A stretch of 64,000 nucleotides of DNA, taken from CANHBY01 sp046342195 (GTDB lineage: Bacteria; Pseudomonadota; Gammaproteobacteria; Burkholderiales; Burkholderiaceae_C). Of this stretch, positions 7,658 through 17,600 are shown piece by piece. A program made the translations under genes and the position numbers. How positions within the stretch are numbered: position 1 is the stretch's first letter; each line of letters opens with the position of its first letter. The stretch is taken from positions 20,313 through 84,312 of the forward strand of contig JBKDQE010000066.1 of the NCBI GenBank assembly GCA_046342195.1. Direction: 5' to 3'. The notes beneath the pieces were generated by a model, which did no database searches, had not been told where the DNA came from, and saw only the letters and a list, made by a program, of their open reading frames with translations.

Positions 7658-9529
7658 TCAAGATTCAACATGCCGCATCAATAACACCCTCAAAATCTCG
7701 GCCCCATAAGCCTCCAACTTCTTGGCCCCCACTCCGCTAATCTGACCGAGATCATCCAGATTGTCAGGTTGGCAGCGGGCCATCTCGGCCAGTGTTGCAT
7801 CGTGAAACACGATATAGGCGGGCAAATTGTGTTCATGGGCCACTTCGGCCCGCCACGCTTTAAGTGCCAAAAAACGAACCATGGCTTGCGGCTCAAGTGC
7901 AACCGGGGCCAGCTTGGTTTTTTGTGTCGGTGATCGAGCCCTCCTGCGTTGGGTTTGGTTTTGGGGCGTTTGACGCAATAGCAGTTGCACCTCCCCGCGC
8001 AGCACCTGTCGCGCACTGGAAGAGAGCTCTAAGGTGTGATATTCGCCCTCAGTACGCACATGACCGAGAGCTATCAATTGGCGCAACACGCTGCGCCACT
8101 GCATTTCGTTGAGGTCAGAACCGATCCCGAAAGTGCTTAAATTTTCGTGTTGATATTCACGCACTTTGTCGGTGAGCTTTCCCCGCAGCACATCAATCAA
8201 ATGGCCTGCACCAAAACGCTGCCCACCTCGTTGGTGAAAACGGTAAATTCCGCTCAGCGCCTTACGAGCAGCCTCTGTTGCATCCCAAGTTTGGGGCGGG
8301 TTCAGGCAATTATCGCAATTACCGCAAGCCTGGCCAGGCTCGCCAAAGTAACTCAGGAGCCGAACACGCCGACAATCATGAGACTCAGCCAGGGCCAATA
8401 AGGCATCAAGCTTGCGGATCTGTGATCGCTTGAATTGATGATTTGCAGGGCTTTCTTCGATCATTCGACGCTGGTTCACAACATCGGCAAGGCCATACAC
8501 CATCCAGGCATTGGCAGGCTGGCCGTCTCGACCTGCACGACCTGTTTCCTGGTAGTAGGCCTCAATATTTTTGGGCAAATCCAGGTGGGCTACAAAACGC
8601 ACATCCGGCTTGTCAATTCCCATGCCAAAGGCAATGGTGGCCACCATCACCAGGCCCTCCTCGCGCAAAAAACGGTCTTGGTGAATTTTTCGAACATGGC
8701 CGTCCAGGCCGGCATGGTAGGGCAAGGCTTGGATGCCCTCGTGCGTCAACCACTCTGCCGTTTCTTCCACTTTTTTCCGGGACTGACAATAAACCACCCC
8801 GGCATCACCCTCGTGTTCTTCTTGAAGAAAGCGCAATAACTGCTGACGGACATCTTTTTTCTCGATGATGCTATAGCGGATATTGGGCCGGTCAAAGCTG
8901 CTGATAAAAACTTCAGCCTCCTGGAGCTGAAGCCGCTCAATGATGTCGGCCCGGGTCAAGTCGTCTGCCGTGGCTGTCAGTGCCACACGAGGAACGCCGG
9001 AGTAGCGCTCATGAAGCACATTCAGGGCCAAATACTCTTCCCGGAAATCATGGCCCCATTGGCTCACGCAGTGGGCTTCATCAATGGCAAACAACGCCAG
9101 CAGACCCCGCTCAGCCAGGGAATCCATCTGAGCCAGAAAGCGCGGCGTGGTGATGCGCTCGGGGGCAGCATAGAGCAGCACGAGTCGGCCACTCATCAGT
9201 TCACGCTCAATACGCTGGGTTTCTTCGAGGCTCAAAGTCGAATTTAAAAACGCAGCATGAACACCCGCTTCTTCCAGGGCGCCAACCTGGTCATGCATCA
9301 ATGCAATCAGGGGGCTGACCACCACGGTCACGCCCAAGCCTCGTTGGTGCCTGACCATGGCAGGAACTTGGTAGCACAGGCTTTTACCCCCCCCTGTGGG
9401 CATCAGGACCAGAGCGTCTCCCCCTTCAACCACATGCGAGACAATGCGCTCTTGTTGGCCACGAAAAGCACTGTAACCAAAGACATGACGAAGAATGTCT
9501 TGCGCGGAATGAAATTTTTTCAAAGCCAT
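7658..9529 (-). CDS. recQ: ATP-dependent DNA helicase RecQ
   Basis: This 623-residue helicase is full length for the family. Walker A is TGGGKS at 45-50 and the DEAH box is at 150-153, followed by the HCVSQWGHDFR stretch. The second RecA domain has GMGIDKPDVR and QETGRAGRDG. A zinc site (first Cys near 383, then CGNCDNC near 400), a winged helix (about 410-510) and a C-terminal HRDC domain (about 545-620) complete it. RecQ unwinds DNA 3' to 5' in recombination and repair, often together with SSB, whose gene is divergent next door. The ribosome site is weak. Confidence 0.97.
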   Translation of the reverse strand: MALKKFHSAQDILRHVFGYSAFRGQQERIVSHVVEGGDALVLMPTGGGKSLCYQVPAMVRHQRGLGVTVVVSPLIALMHDQVGALEEAGVHAAFLNSTLSLEETQRIERELMSGRLVLLYAAPERITTPRFLAQMDSLAERGLLALFAIDEAHCVSQWGHDFREEYLALNVLHERYSGVPRVALTATADDLTRADIIERLQLQEAEVFISSFDRPNIRYSIIEKKDVRQQLLRFLQEEHEGDAGVVYCQSRKKVEETAEWLTHEGIQALPYHAGLDGHVRKIHQDRFLREEGLVMVATIAFGMGIDKPDVRFVAHLDLPKNIEAYYQETGRAGRDGQPANAWMVYGLADVVNQRRMIEESPANHQFKRSQIRKLDALLALAESHDCRRVRLLSYFGEPGQACGNCDNCLNPPQTWDATEAARKALSGIYRFHQRGGQRFGAGHLIDVLRGKLTDKVREYQHENLSTFGIGSDLNEMQWRSVLRQLIALGHVRTEGEYHTLELSSSARQVLRGEVQLLLRQTPQNQTQRRRARSPTQKTKLAPVALEPQAMVRFLALKAWRAEVAHEHNLPAYIVFHDATLAEMARCQPDNLDDLGQISGVGAKKLEAYGAEILRVLLMRHVES

Positions 9530-9746
9530 ACAGCGATGATGTAAATCCTGAATGGTAAGCGCTGCAAGGCAACGGCACCTGCTCCACCGACAATACGAAC
9601 TGGCATTTTTGTTTCTACAATGGAAAACCTGCCTATCTCGACGATGATCTGCTGTGGGGTGTTTTCGTGCCCTGTTAAGCTTCGCTTTTTTCCCTCATTT
9701 TGAGCATCAGGGTCCACAGCCCACACTCTTTCTGCAGGAGCCACCT

Positions 9747-10238
9747 ATGGCCTCAATCAATAAAGTAATCCTCATCGGCAACCTCGGACGTGACCCCGAA
9801 GTGCGCTACACCCCGAATGGCAATGCCATTTGCAATATCACCATTGCCACATCGCGCAACTGGAAAGACAAAAATACTGGTGAAAAAGCGGAAGAAACCG
9901 AGTGGCACCGTGTGGTCTTCTATGACCGCTTGGCCGAAATTGCTGGCGAATACCTTAAAAAAGGACGTCCTGTATATGTCGAAGGGCGCCTCAAAACCCG
10001 CAAATGGCAGAACAAAGAAGGCCAGGACGTCTACACCACTGAAGTCATTGCTGACAACATGCAATTGTTAGGTAGCCGCGAAAATGGTGGCACCGCCCCC
10101 GAAGACGGTAACTACAGCCGAGAAGATCGGGGTGAGCCTGCGGTGCGTCATGCGCCGGCATCGCGCCCCCCAGCAAGCAAGCCTGTGGCCAAATCATCCA
10201 CCGGCTTTGATGATATGGATGACGACATTCCGTTTTAA
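9747..10238 (+). CDS. ssb: Single-stranded DNA-binding protein
   Basis: This 163-residue SSB has an OB-fold in residues 1-110 (beginning MASINKVILIGNLGRDPEVRY), a Pro/Ser/Ala-rich linker and the acidic tip DDMDDDIPF. The tip recruits partners such as RecQ. The start at 9747 has CAGGAG upstream; the 31-codon extension has no support. It is divergent from recQ, a reasonable functional neighbour. A 24 bp palindrome lies 23 bases after the stop. Confidence 0.97.
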   Translation: MASINKVILIGNLGRDPEVRYTPNGNAICNITIATSRNWKDKNTGEKAEETEWHRVVFYDRLAEIAGEYLKKGRPVYVEGRLKTRKWQNKEGQDVYTTEVIADNMQLLGSRENGGTAPEDGNYSREDRGEPAVRHAPASRPPASKPVAKSSTGFDDMDDDIPF

Positions 10239-10261
10239 AATACGGAATGTGAACCTGCGCT

Positions 10262-10285
10262 TTAGGGCCTGTTAACAGGCCCTAA
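10262..10285. terminator. 24 bp perfect palindrome after ssb
   Basis: A self-complementary 24 bp sequence centred on gttaac, with arms ttagggcct and aggccctaa, follows ssb. It could fold as a terminator hairpin for ssb, although no T-run follows. Its half-site ttagggcctgttaaca is the same as the end of the inverted-repeat element at 50898-51021, so it may instead be a relic of that repeat family. Confidence 0.5.
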
Positions 10286-10353
10286 TCAGCCGGCTTGTTC
10301 AAAAAATGACCGCTGAGAAAACGGCTTGGTGACATTGATGAGCTTTTGGAAAT

Positions 10354-11517
10354 TCAATGGCGACCCTTGATGCCCTGCAGGGCGGCCTGGCAGGGGTCAG
10401 GGACACGATGCTCAATGACCCCACCACCCAAACACACCTCTCCGTCATACAGCACGGCATACTGGCCTGGCGTGACCGCCCACTGAGGCTGATCAAAGTA
10501 AAGAGTAAACTCTTGACCTGATTCAAGCCCACCCCAAGCCAAATTGCAAGGGGCCTCGGATTGACGATAGCGGGTCTTGGCCCACAAACGCATTGCTGTG
10601 GGCCCATGACCCGCCACCCAATGGGCATCAATGGCCTTTAAGGCTTCAGACTGCAACCAAGGGTGCTCGTGCCCCTGAACCACATAAAGCACATTCGCAA
10701 GCATGTCCTTGTGCGCGACAAACCAGGGCGCGTGCTTGCCACCTCCTTTGTGGCCAGGGTCATCCTTCACACCGCCAACCCCGAGGCCTTTTCGCTGCCC
10801 AAGTGTATAGAAGCTGAGCCCCACATGCTCACCAATGAGCCGCCCACGATCGTCCAGCATAGGGCCTGGCTTATTGACAAGATAGCGATTGAGAAACGCA
10901 CGAAATGGCCGTTCACCAATAAAACAAATGCCTGTGCTGTCTTTCTTTTTGGCATTCGGTAGCTTGATGTCTTCTGCCAGGCGCCGAACCTCCGTCTTGG
11001 TCAGATCACCCACGGGAAAACAGGTTTTAGACAGCTGAAATTGTGTTAACCGATGCAGGAAATAGCTCTGATCTTTCAGGGGGTCAAGGCCCTTGAGTAA
11101 CTGAAATTGGCCATGGTGCTCCCGAACACGAGCGTAGTGCCCTGTCGCAATCTGCCCTGCCCCGAGTCGTATGGCATGGTCCAAAAAAGCTTTGAATTTG
11201 ATTTCGGCATTGCAAAGAACATCAGGGTTGGGTGTTCGACCCGCCTGGTACTCGCGTAAAAATTCTGCGAATACCCGATCTTGATAGTCGGCAGCGAAAT
11301 TCACATGCTCAATTTCAATGCCAAGAACATCAGCCACGGCGGCCGCATCGACAAAATCGATATTGGAGGAACAGTATTCAGAATCGTCGTCATCTTCCCA
11401 ATTTTTCATGAAAATACCGACCACCTCGTGCCCCGCCTTTTTAAGCAGGTAGGCACTGACCGCAGAATCAACGCCACCGCTCAGCCCCACCACAACACGC
11501 TGTAATTTGCTTGTCAT
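10354..11517 (-). CDS. mnmA: tRNA 2-thiouridylase MnmA
   Basis: This 387-residue enzyme thiolates U34 in tRNAs for Lys, Glu and Gln. The ATP-binding P-loop SGGVDS is at 13-18. The two catalytic cysteines are in place: Cys102 (DVLCNAE) and Cys198 (STGICFIG), matching Cys102 and Cys199 of E. coli. Length is standard. The start overlaps the stop of the NUDIX gene upstream (ATGA), so the two are co-translated. The same nudJ-mnmA pairing is known in E. coli. Confidence 0.97.
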   Translation of the reverse strand: MTSKLQRVVVGLSGGVDSAVSAYLLKKAGHEVVGIFMKNWEDDDDSEYCSSNIDFVDAAAVADVLGIEIEHVNFAADYQDRVFAEFLREYQAGRTPNPDVLCNAEIKFKAFLDHAIRLGAGQIATGHYARVREHHGQFQLLKGLDPLKDQSYFLHRLTQFQLSKTCFPVGDLTKTEVRRLAEDIKLPNAKKKDSTGICFIGERPFRAFLNRYLVNKPGPMLDDRGRLIGEHVGLSFYTLGQRKGLGVGGVKDDPGHKGGGKHAPWFVAHKDMLANVLYVVQGHEHPWLQSEALKAIDAHWVAGHGPTAMRLWAKTRYRQSEAPCNLAWGGLESGQEFTLYFDQPQWAVTPGQYAVLYDGEVCLGGGVIEHRVPDPCQAALQGIKGRH

Positions 11518-12038
11518 GCCAGCCTCGGCTCAGGATGACCAAGCGCAGGATCAACATAAATAGCCGACAAAGGCAGCCTTTGCCCCGCGATGAAATCTCG
11601 GACACCTTGCAGTACCGATGGGCTGCGATGACGATCCTTACTGGCCTCAAGCTCTTGAAAAGTCATCCAGACATTGCGCACGATGCCTGGATCCAGCAAC
11701 AAAGCAGAAGACTCATCTCCGACCGTGCCGCCAAATGCAAAACGAAGGTAGGTGATATCTTCCTGACGGGCAGGGTGAATGACACGAGACATATAAACAC
11801 CCACCATAAATTCAGGTACAAAAGAGCGTCGGGTTTCCTCGAGCACTTCACGCATGACAGCCTCTTGTAAAGATTCGCCACACTCCAGATGGCCCGCAGG
11901 GTTATTGAGCCTCAAGCCATCCAGCGTTGACTCTTCAACCAATAAAAATTGAGTTCGAACGTCTGTGATTGAACAAGCAGGGAGGGTGCGCGCGATGATC
12001 GCAGCGACAGTGACATGGGGTTTCCAGCGTGAACTCAT
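11514..12038 (-). CDS. nudJ: NUDIX hydrolase, NudJ type
   Basis: This 174-residue protein has a full NUDIX box at about 49-71: GHLECGESLQEA followed by REVLEETR. The family cleaves nucleoside diphosphate derivatives; E. coli NudJ acts on HMP-PP (thiamine pathway) and nucleotides. Assignment to NudJ rests on the overlap with mnmA, a conserved context, and on general similarity. It is about 20 residues longer than the E. coli protein, mainly at the C-terminus. Confidence 0.8.
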   Translation of the reverse strand: MSSRWKPHVTVAAIIARTLPACSITDVRTQFLLVEESTLDGLRLNNPAGHLECGESLQEAVMREVLEETRRSFVPEFMVGVYMSRVIHPARQEDITYLRFAFGGTVGDESSALLLDPGIVRNVWMTFQELEASKDRHRSPSVLQGVRDFIAGQRLPLSAIYVDPALGHPEPRLA

Positions 12039-12161
12039 AGTTGAAAGTCTAGCTCTGCCCGGCCACTTTAATGGCTGCCCTTCGATACAAAAATAAAAAA
12101 TTGTAGGCCTACTTTTTATTGAGGGCTGATTGATCGCAATAGGCGTTCGGGCGGAAGGAAG

Positions 12162-14561
12162 TCATGAGGGTTTGAGACTAAAGGTAACCCGCTCAAAACG
12201 GCCCGCATCGTCGAGGGCTGTGAGGGCGTGCGGCCCCGGCTGGGATAAAACCAGTCGCAATCGGGGGGCGTCATGCGTGGTGCGCCCTACAACAGCACCA
12301 TCCAGCAACCAAGTGACGGCTTCACGACTGCCCACCGCGCGCACCTCCAGACTCAAGCTGAGATGGCCGGGTGCCGGACGCAACACACTATCGCGATCAA
12401 TGCCACTAATGCGCAACGCCCCTTCAGCCGCCAGCGCTATACAGGGCCCTGCGAAAGGCAGGCGTTCAAGGTCGCTGCGCCATTGCGCATCAATCCAAGG
12501 TTCAAGCAATGTCGGCCATCGGGCATAGCTTTCGAGCCGTGCGCCTTCTTTGGGCTGACAGCCGGGACGCCATCGGTGAGAAGTTGCCCCGGAACTGACC
12601 CATGCCGTGTCGAGCAAACCACCACTGCGCACACGGTCAGACAAGGTCGGCGGGGCAGTTGCATCCAGAACCCAGGCGGAGCGACGGATTCGGCAATGCT
12701 TGGGTTCGGTCTGCTCAGCTGCCCCCCCCAAGGGCCAACAGATGTCCATCGCCTGGACGGACGAAGGAATGGTACGAGGCTTCATCGTGCTGTGCCCCAG
12801 CCCTGCCAAAAGATCTTTTACCAAAGGCGCGGCAGTATTGGCGCCGAAATACCCTGGGTTGGGCGTACCATCCGGTCGGCCCACCCAGACACCGACAGTG
12901 TAACGGTCGGTGACGCCGATGGCCCAGGCATCTCGAAAACCAAAGCTGGTGCCGGTTTTCCAGGCCACTCGGCGGCTGGATTCTCGAAACGGCGCGTCAG
13001 GTTGGCCCCCGTTTTCCAAAATTTCACGCACAATAAACGCCGCCCCTGGGCTCATCAGGCGAGTTTCGATCAAGGGCTGATCAGGGCTTAAGCGCGGCCG
13101 ACCCGCCACCCCCTCCCGAGCCAAAGCGGTATAAGCACCCACCAATTCCTCCAAGGTGGTGCCAGCCCCTCCCAAAATTAAACTCAGGTTGGGTGAAGCG
13201 CCTCGCTGCATGCGCAGCTTCAAGCCAGCGTTACGCAAAAGTGCCGTGAATCGCTCAGGCCCCAAGCGCTCGAGCAGATCTACGGCAGGAACATTCAGAG
13301 AACGCTGTAAAGCCTCGCTCACACTCACCGGCCCCGAAAATGCCGCCTGAAAATTTCCAGGGGCATAGCCGCCAAAGTTTTGGGGTGCGTCAATCAGCAG
13401 ACTCTCAGAGTGCACCCAAGCTTCGTCGAGCGCCATGGCATATAAAAACGGTTTGAGCGTCGAGCCTGGCGAGCGAACGGCTCGCACCATATCGACATGA
13501 GCCGACCGCGACGCATCTTGAAAATCTGCTGAACCGGCATAACCACGCACAGCCAAATTGGCATTTTCCACCACCAAAGCAGCCATAGAAACTGGCTCAG
13601 GCAGACTGGGCAATCGATCTAACAAAATCTGCTCCAGGCGAATTTGCACCGCAGGCTCAAGGCTGGAACGAATCGAGCTCACCCCCTTGGGGCCGGATCG
13701 CATCTGCTCGGCGCGCAAGCGTTCAGCCGCCAAGGGGGCCAGCCAGCGCGCGCGCATCGGGGGCGCAAATACGCGCTCCATCAGCGCCTGCTCTACCGTA
13801 TCTGGAGACCACACCCCCAGCGTCTGCATTCGTTTCAGCACCTTGTCGCGAGCGGCCTGTGCCCGATCGCTGGCCCGGTCTGGGCGTAAGCGTGAGGGCA
13901 TTTGCGGTAAAGCCACCAGCAAAGCAGCCTCTGCATGACTGAGGTCTCTGGCTGATTTTCCCAAGTAGCTGCGGCTGGCCATTTCAACGCCCTCCACTGG
14001 GCCGCCCATGGGGGCATGATGAATGTAAAGTGTGAGAATGTCATCCTTGCTCAAATGCCATTCCAGTTGAAGCGCACGCGCGATTTGTTTTAGCTTGCCG
14101 TTTAGGCTTCGAGAATTTGATGCCGGCTGCAAAATACGCGCCACCTGCATTGTGAGGGTCGAGCCCCCCGAGACGATATGCCCCTGGGTCGCCCACTGCC
14201 AGCCTGCGCGCAGCAGGGCCAAGGGGTTGACACCGACATGCCAGTGAAACCAACGGTCCTCGTAGGACTGAAGTGCCTCCAGATAAAGCGGAGATACCGC
14301 ATCGAGTGTAGTGGGCTGGCGAAGCGCCCCGTCAGGGCTCGGCCAACTGCGCAAAGAGGTGCCATCTTCGGCCAAAACCACAAAAATGCCCGCGCTTGTA
14401 CTGCCCGAAAAAGCCTGAGGGGGAAGCGGAAAGGCACAGTCGAGAGCCCAAGCCAATGCGATCAGCACCCCCAAGCCCGCAACCGACCAGCGCGCGGCAC
14501 GACGAGCCCAGAGAGACTGGAGCCCCCCCCAAAGGAGACTCCCCGCGACGCTTCGCTTCAT
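12162..14561 (-). CDS. pbpC: Penicillin-binding protein 1C
   Basis: This 799-residue bifunctional peptidoglycan synthase has one membrane anchor (about 26-45). The glycosyltransferase domain has E101 in SYEDRWF and the GGSTLTMQVAR motif at 132-142. The transpeptidase domain has SxxK at S367-K370, SxN at S421-N423 and KTGT at 535-538. A C-terminal biPBP_C domain (about 700-799) closes it. Motifs are intact, so it should be active. Its stop is 40 bases from nothing else, and its start is 40 bases from the end of the alpha-2-macroglobulin gene. This is the usual PBP1C-macroglobulin pairing, thought to guard the periplasm when the wall is breached. Confidence 0.96.
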   Translation of the reverse strand: MKRSVAGSLLWGGLQSLWARRAARWSVAGLGVLIALAWALDCAFPLPPQAFSGSTSAGIFVVLAEDGTSLRSWPSPDGALRQPTTLDAVSPLYLEALQSYEDRWFHWHVGVNPLALLRAGWQWATQGHIVSGGSTLTMQVARILQPASNSRSLNGKLKQIARALQLEWHLSKDDILTLYIHHAPMGGPVEGVEMASRSYLGKSARDLSHAEAALLVALPQMPSRLRPDRASDRAQAARDKVLKRMQTLGVWSPDTVEQALMERVFAPPMRARWLAPLAAERLRAEQMRSGPKGVSSIRSSLEPAVQIRLEQILLDRLPSLPEPVSMAALVVENANLAVRGYAGSADFQDASRSAHVDMVRAVRSPGSTLKPFLYAMALDEAWVHSESLLIDAPQNFGGYAPGNFQAAFSGPVSVSEALQRSLNVPAVDLLERLGPERFTALLRNAGLKLRMQRGASPNLSLILGGAGTTLEELVGAYTALAREGVAGRPRLSPDQPLIETRLMSPGAAFIVREILENGGQPDAPFRESSRRVAWKTGTSFGFRDAWAIGVTDRYTVGVWVGRPDGTPNPGYFGANTAAPLVKDLLAGLGHSTMKPRTIPSSVQAMDICWPLGGAAEQTEPKHCRIRRSAWVLDATAPPTLSDRVRSGGLLDTAWVSSGATSHRWRPGCQPKEGARLESYARWPTLLEPWIDAQWRSDLERLPFAGPCIALAAEGALRISGIDRDSVLRPAPGHLSLSLEVRAVGSREAVTWLLDGAVVGRTTHDAPRLRLVLSQPGPHALTALDDAGRFERVTFSLKPS

Positions 14562-14601
14562 GAAACAACAGCTCCAGCCTGCAGCACCCGGTGGCGAGCC
14601 C

Positions 14602-17600
14602 CTACTCAGGATTGATCACCGTGACATCAGCTTCCGTTTTGCCCACGCCCTGAATTTCCGGACGGTACATGTCTTCAGCAAATGAGGCTGGCACCACGAA
14701 CTTGCCCGGTGTGACCACACGAAGCACATAGAAAACATCAAGCTTGCCTTGATTGATTTGAGCCGCCACCACAAATCGATCGTCCCTGAACTCCACATGC
14801 TTGATGCGCTGATCCACCATGGCCTGGCCCACGTTGACGCCATCTACATTGAACTCGCTGGCCTGAACCCCTTGGCTGAGGTTGAGGTTCTCGATTTCCA
14901 TGCCGGCCGGGATACGGTCTACGATGAGCCCGTCCTTGATGGGCTGCTTGGAGTTCACACGTAAACGCACCACGAGCATGTCTCCGATTTTAAACTGCCG
15001 ACCGGTGACGGCCTCGCCTTTAGGTGTCCACCAAGTGCGGTCGATTTTGATGAGATCGTCACGCGGGGGTAAAGGCTTGATTGGATAGCCTTCTACGGCA
15101 ACTTCAACGAAAAGGGCCTCACTGCCTTGATTCACCAAACTCAGACCGCGTTTGAAGTCGGCCACATCGATGGTGCGCTGCTGCGAAGCCTGGCCCGTGA
15201 GCGTTTCAGCCTTACCACCGATTTTTGCTTCAGCTTGCCAGGACGACTCCGCGCTGCCGCCGGCCGACCGTGCGGCAAGGAACAAAGCCAAGCGTTCTTG
15301 GGTCGAGAAATAGCGTTTCTTGTCAAAGTCGTGGCTCAATTCGAGCAGTAAATTCTCGCGCTGAGCATGGCTGATTTTGAAGCGGTGTAAAAGCCCATAT
15401 GCCATGGCATAGTCGCGAACCCTTGATCCGTAGTCACCCAACCACTCGTCGTACCACTCGCCATAGCCCTGACCACTGCCACCCAGCCCATAGGCAAGCC
15501 GCATCGCCTCATCCAAAGCCACCTTGGCCCGGGCCTCATCCCCCATCAGTTTGAGCGCAAGGCTGAGGTGCACCAGAACCAAGGGCGAGCGCGCATTGGC
15601 ACGATACTGATCATGCAAAGTCCGCAGGGTCGCCAACGGGGCTTTTTGCTCGCGGGCCAAAATGAAGCCTGCATGAGCGGCATCCGCCAGTCGCTGGTGC
15701 GCCAATTGCAGCGTGTTCAGGTCACGGTCATCAGCAATTCGGCCCTGTGCATCCCGGTGGACATCTTTCGGGAGCTTGATCTGCTGGCCGGGTGCCTTTT
15801 GGAACTGTTCCAGCAATGAGGCCATGGCGCGTTGGTGCATGCTCTCGGGCACGGCGAACCCAGCCTCACGAGCGTCTTGCAGGAAGCCAGTGACATAAGC
15901 GCTCAGCCAGGCTTCGTAAGGGCTGCGGGCTGCCCACAGGCCAAAGCCCCCCGAACTTTGCTGCATGCCCGCCAAGCGGCCAAAAGCCACATCCAACCGT
16001 GAGGCACGCTCTTCTCTGGAAAGAGGCGTCATCTTGAAGGCTTGCGCTGCGGCTTCATCAATGAAAACCAGCGGGTAGGCGCTACTGGTTGTTTGCTCAA
16101 GGCAGCCGTAGGGATACATCAATAAACCACGAACCGCCGAGCTCACATCAATCGGAGGCTTATTCGAGATTGTCAACCCCACCACGGCTGAGCCAGGCCA
16201 CAAGGCATCGGCCAGGGTCGGATCGATCTTGGTGCCGCCCTGGGGCTCAAGGCGAAGCCGCCTGACTTCACGTACCCGTGGGGTTGCAGGCTGAACCTGA
16301 AGCGCCGCCTCGCGCACCAGCTTGATTTTTCCTGCGGAGACCGTGAACTTGATGGCCGCGAGACCTTCCGCATCAGTCGCCTGAGCCTGAAAACGCAAGA
16401 CGGTTCGCTCTTTATCTGCCAACTTGACGGGCGCACTGGAGCCCGTCATGCGCAAAGGCGCAGCCGCCTCGATATTCACGGCCACTTGCTGTTCACTGCC
16501 TGAAAGATTGGTCACATCCAGCGCCATCGTGGCCGTGTCGCCAGGAGCAATAAAGCGGGGCATGGACAGCTCAGCCACCAAAGGGGCCGCCACGGTCATC
16601 TCGGCCTGCGCATGGGCATAACTGTCTGGCGTGCTCGCCACCGCCATCAGCCGCAGGGTGCCATTGAAGTCTGGCAAGCTCAAGGGCACTGTGGCTTCTC
16701 CATGGGCATCAAGCAGCACAGGGCCAGAAAACAGATCCACCAGTCGAACCTTGCGCGGCATGCTTTGGGTGTCGCGCATGCTGGAATCGCCACCGAAGCG
16801 CTGCTTGGCCTGATTCCCCTCCATTTTTTCGATCAACTTGCCATACAGATCGAGTAAATCGGCAGCAAATCGGTGTTTGCCAAAAAAGTAATCAATGGGG
16901 TCTGGGGTGGCGTAATTGGTGATGTTCAAAATGCCCACATCGACGGCTGAAACAGTGACAATAGCCTTGTCATCAGCTCCTGCCACGGGCTTGCCAGCCG
17001 CATCAGACAGCTTGATCTTGACCGGCACCGTCTGCTCTGGAACCGTTTTGTCGGGCGCCGCCAATACCAGCTTGAGCTTTCGATCTTCTCGCAGCAAGGG
17101 AAGATGCATCAAGCCCACGGCCCGGGCTGGCGTTACCCTGTCACCCGCGCTGCCAGGCCGAAAAGCCACCACACTGATGTAAAGATCATGGCGCTGCCAC
17201 GCAGGATCAACCGCAATTTGCAAGCGCGTACCGGAGGTTTTCACGGCGACTCGGCGCTGGTACAACACACGATCGCCCTCTACCGTCACCAGGGCCTCGC
17301 CATCGTGAGGAGGCATGATGGTGAGCTTGGCTTGATCGCCCGGCTTGAACGGCGCCCCCTCCAGCTTCAGTTGCACTCGATCAGGGCGGTTGCCAAGGGC
17401 CTCTTCACCCTGGGCCCCCCAGCCCGCATAGAAACGATACCTGGAAGTCAGACCCGTCTCGGGGTCTTTCAATTCCAGACGATAGCGACCGTAGCGCACA
17501 GGAAGGCTGATCTTGGTGCGGGCCTTGATGGCCACGCTCCGCGCTTCCAGGATCTCGTCCTCCTGGTCATAGCCACTGTGCCAACCCCGACCCTCATCGT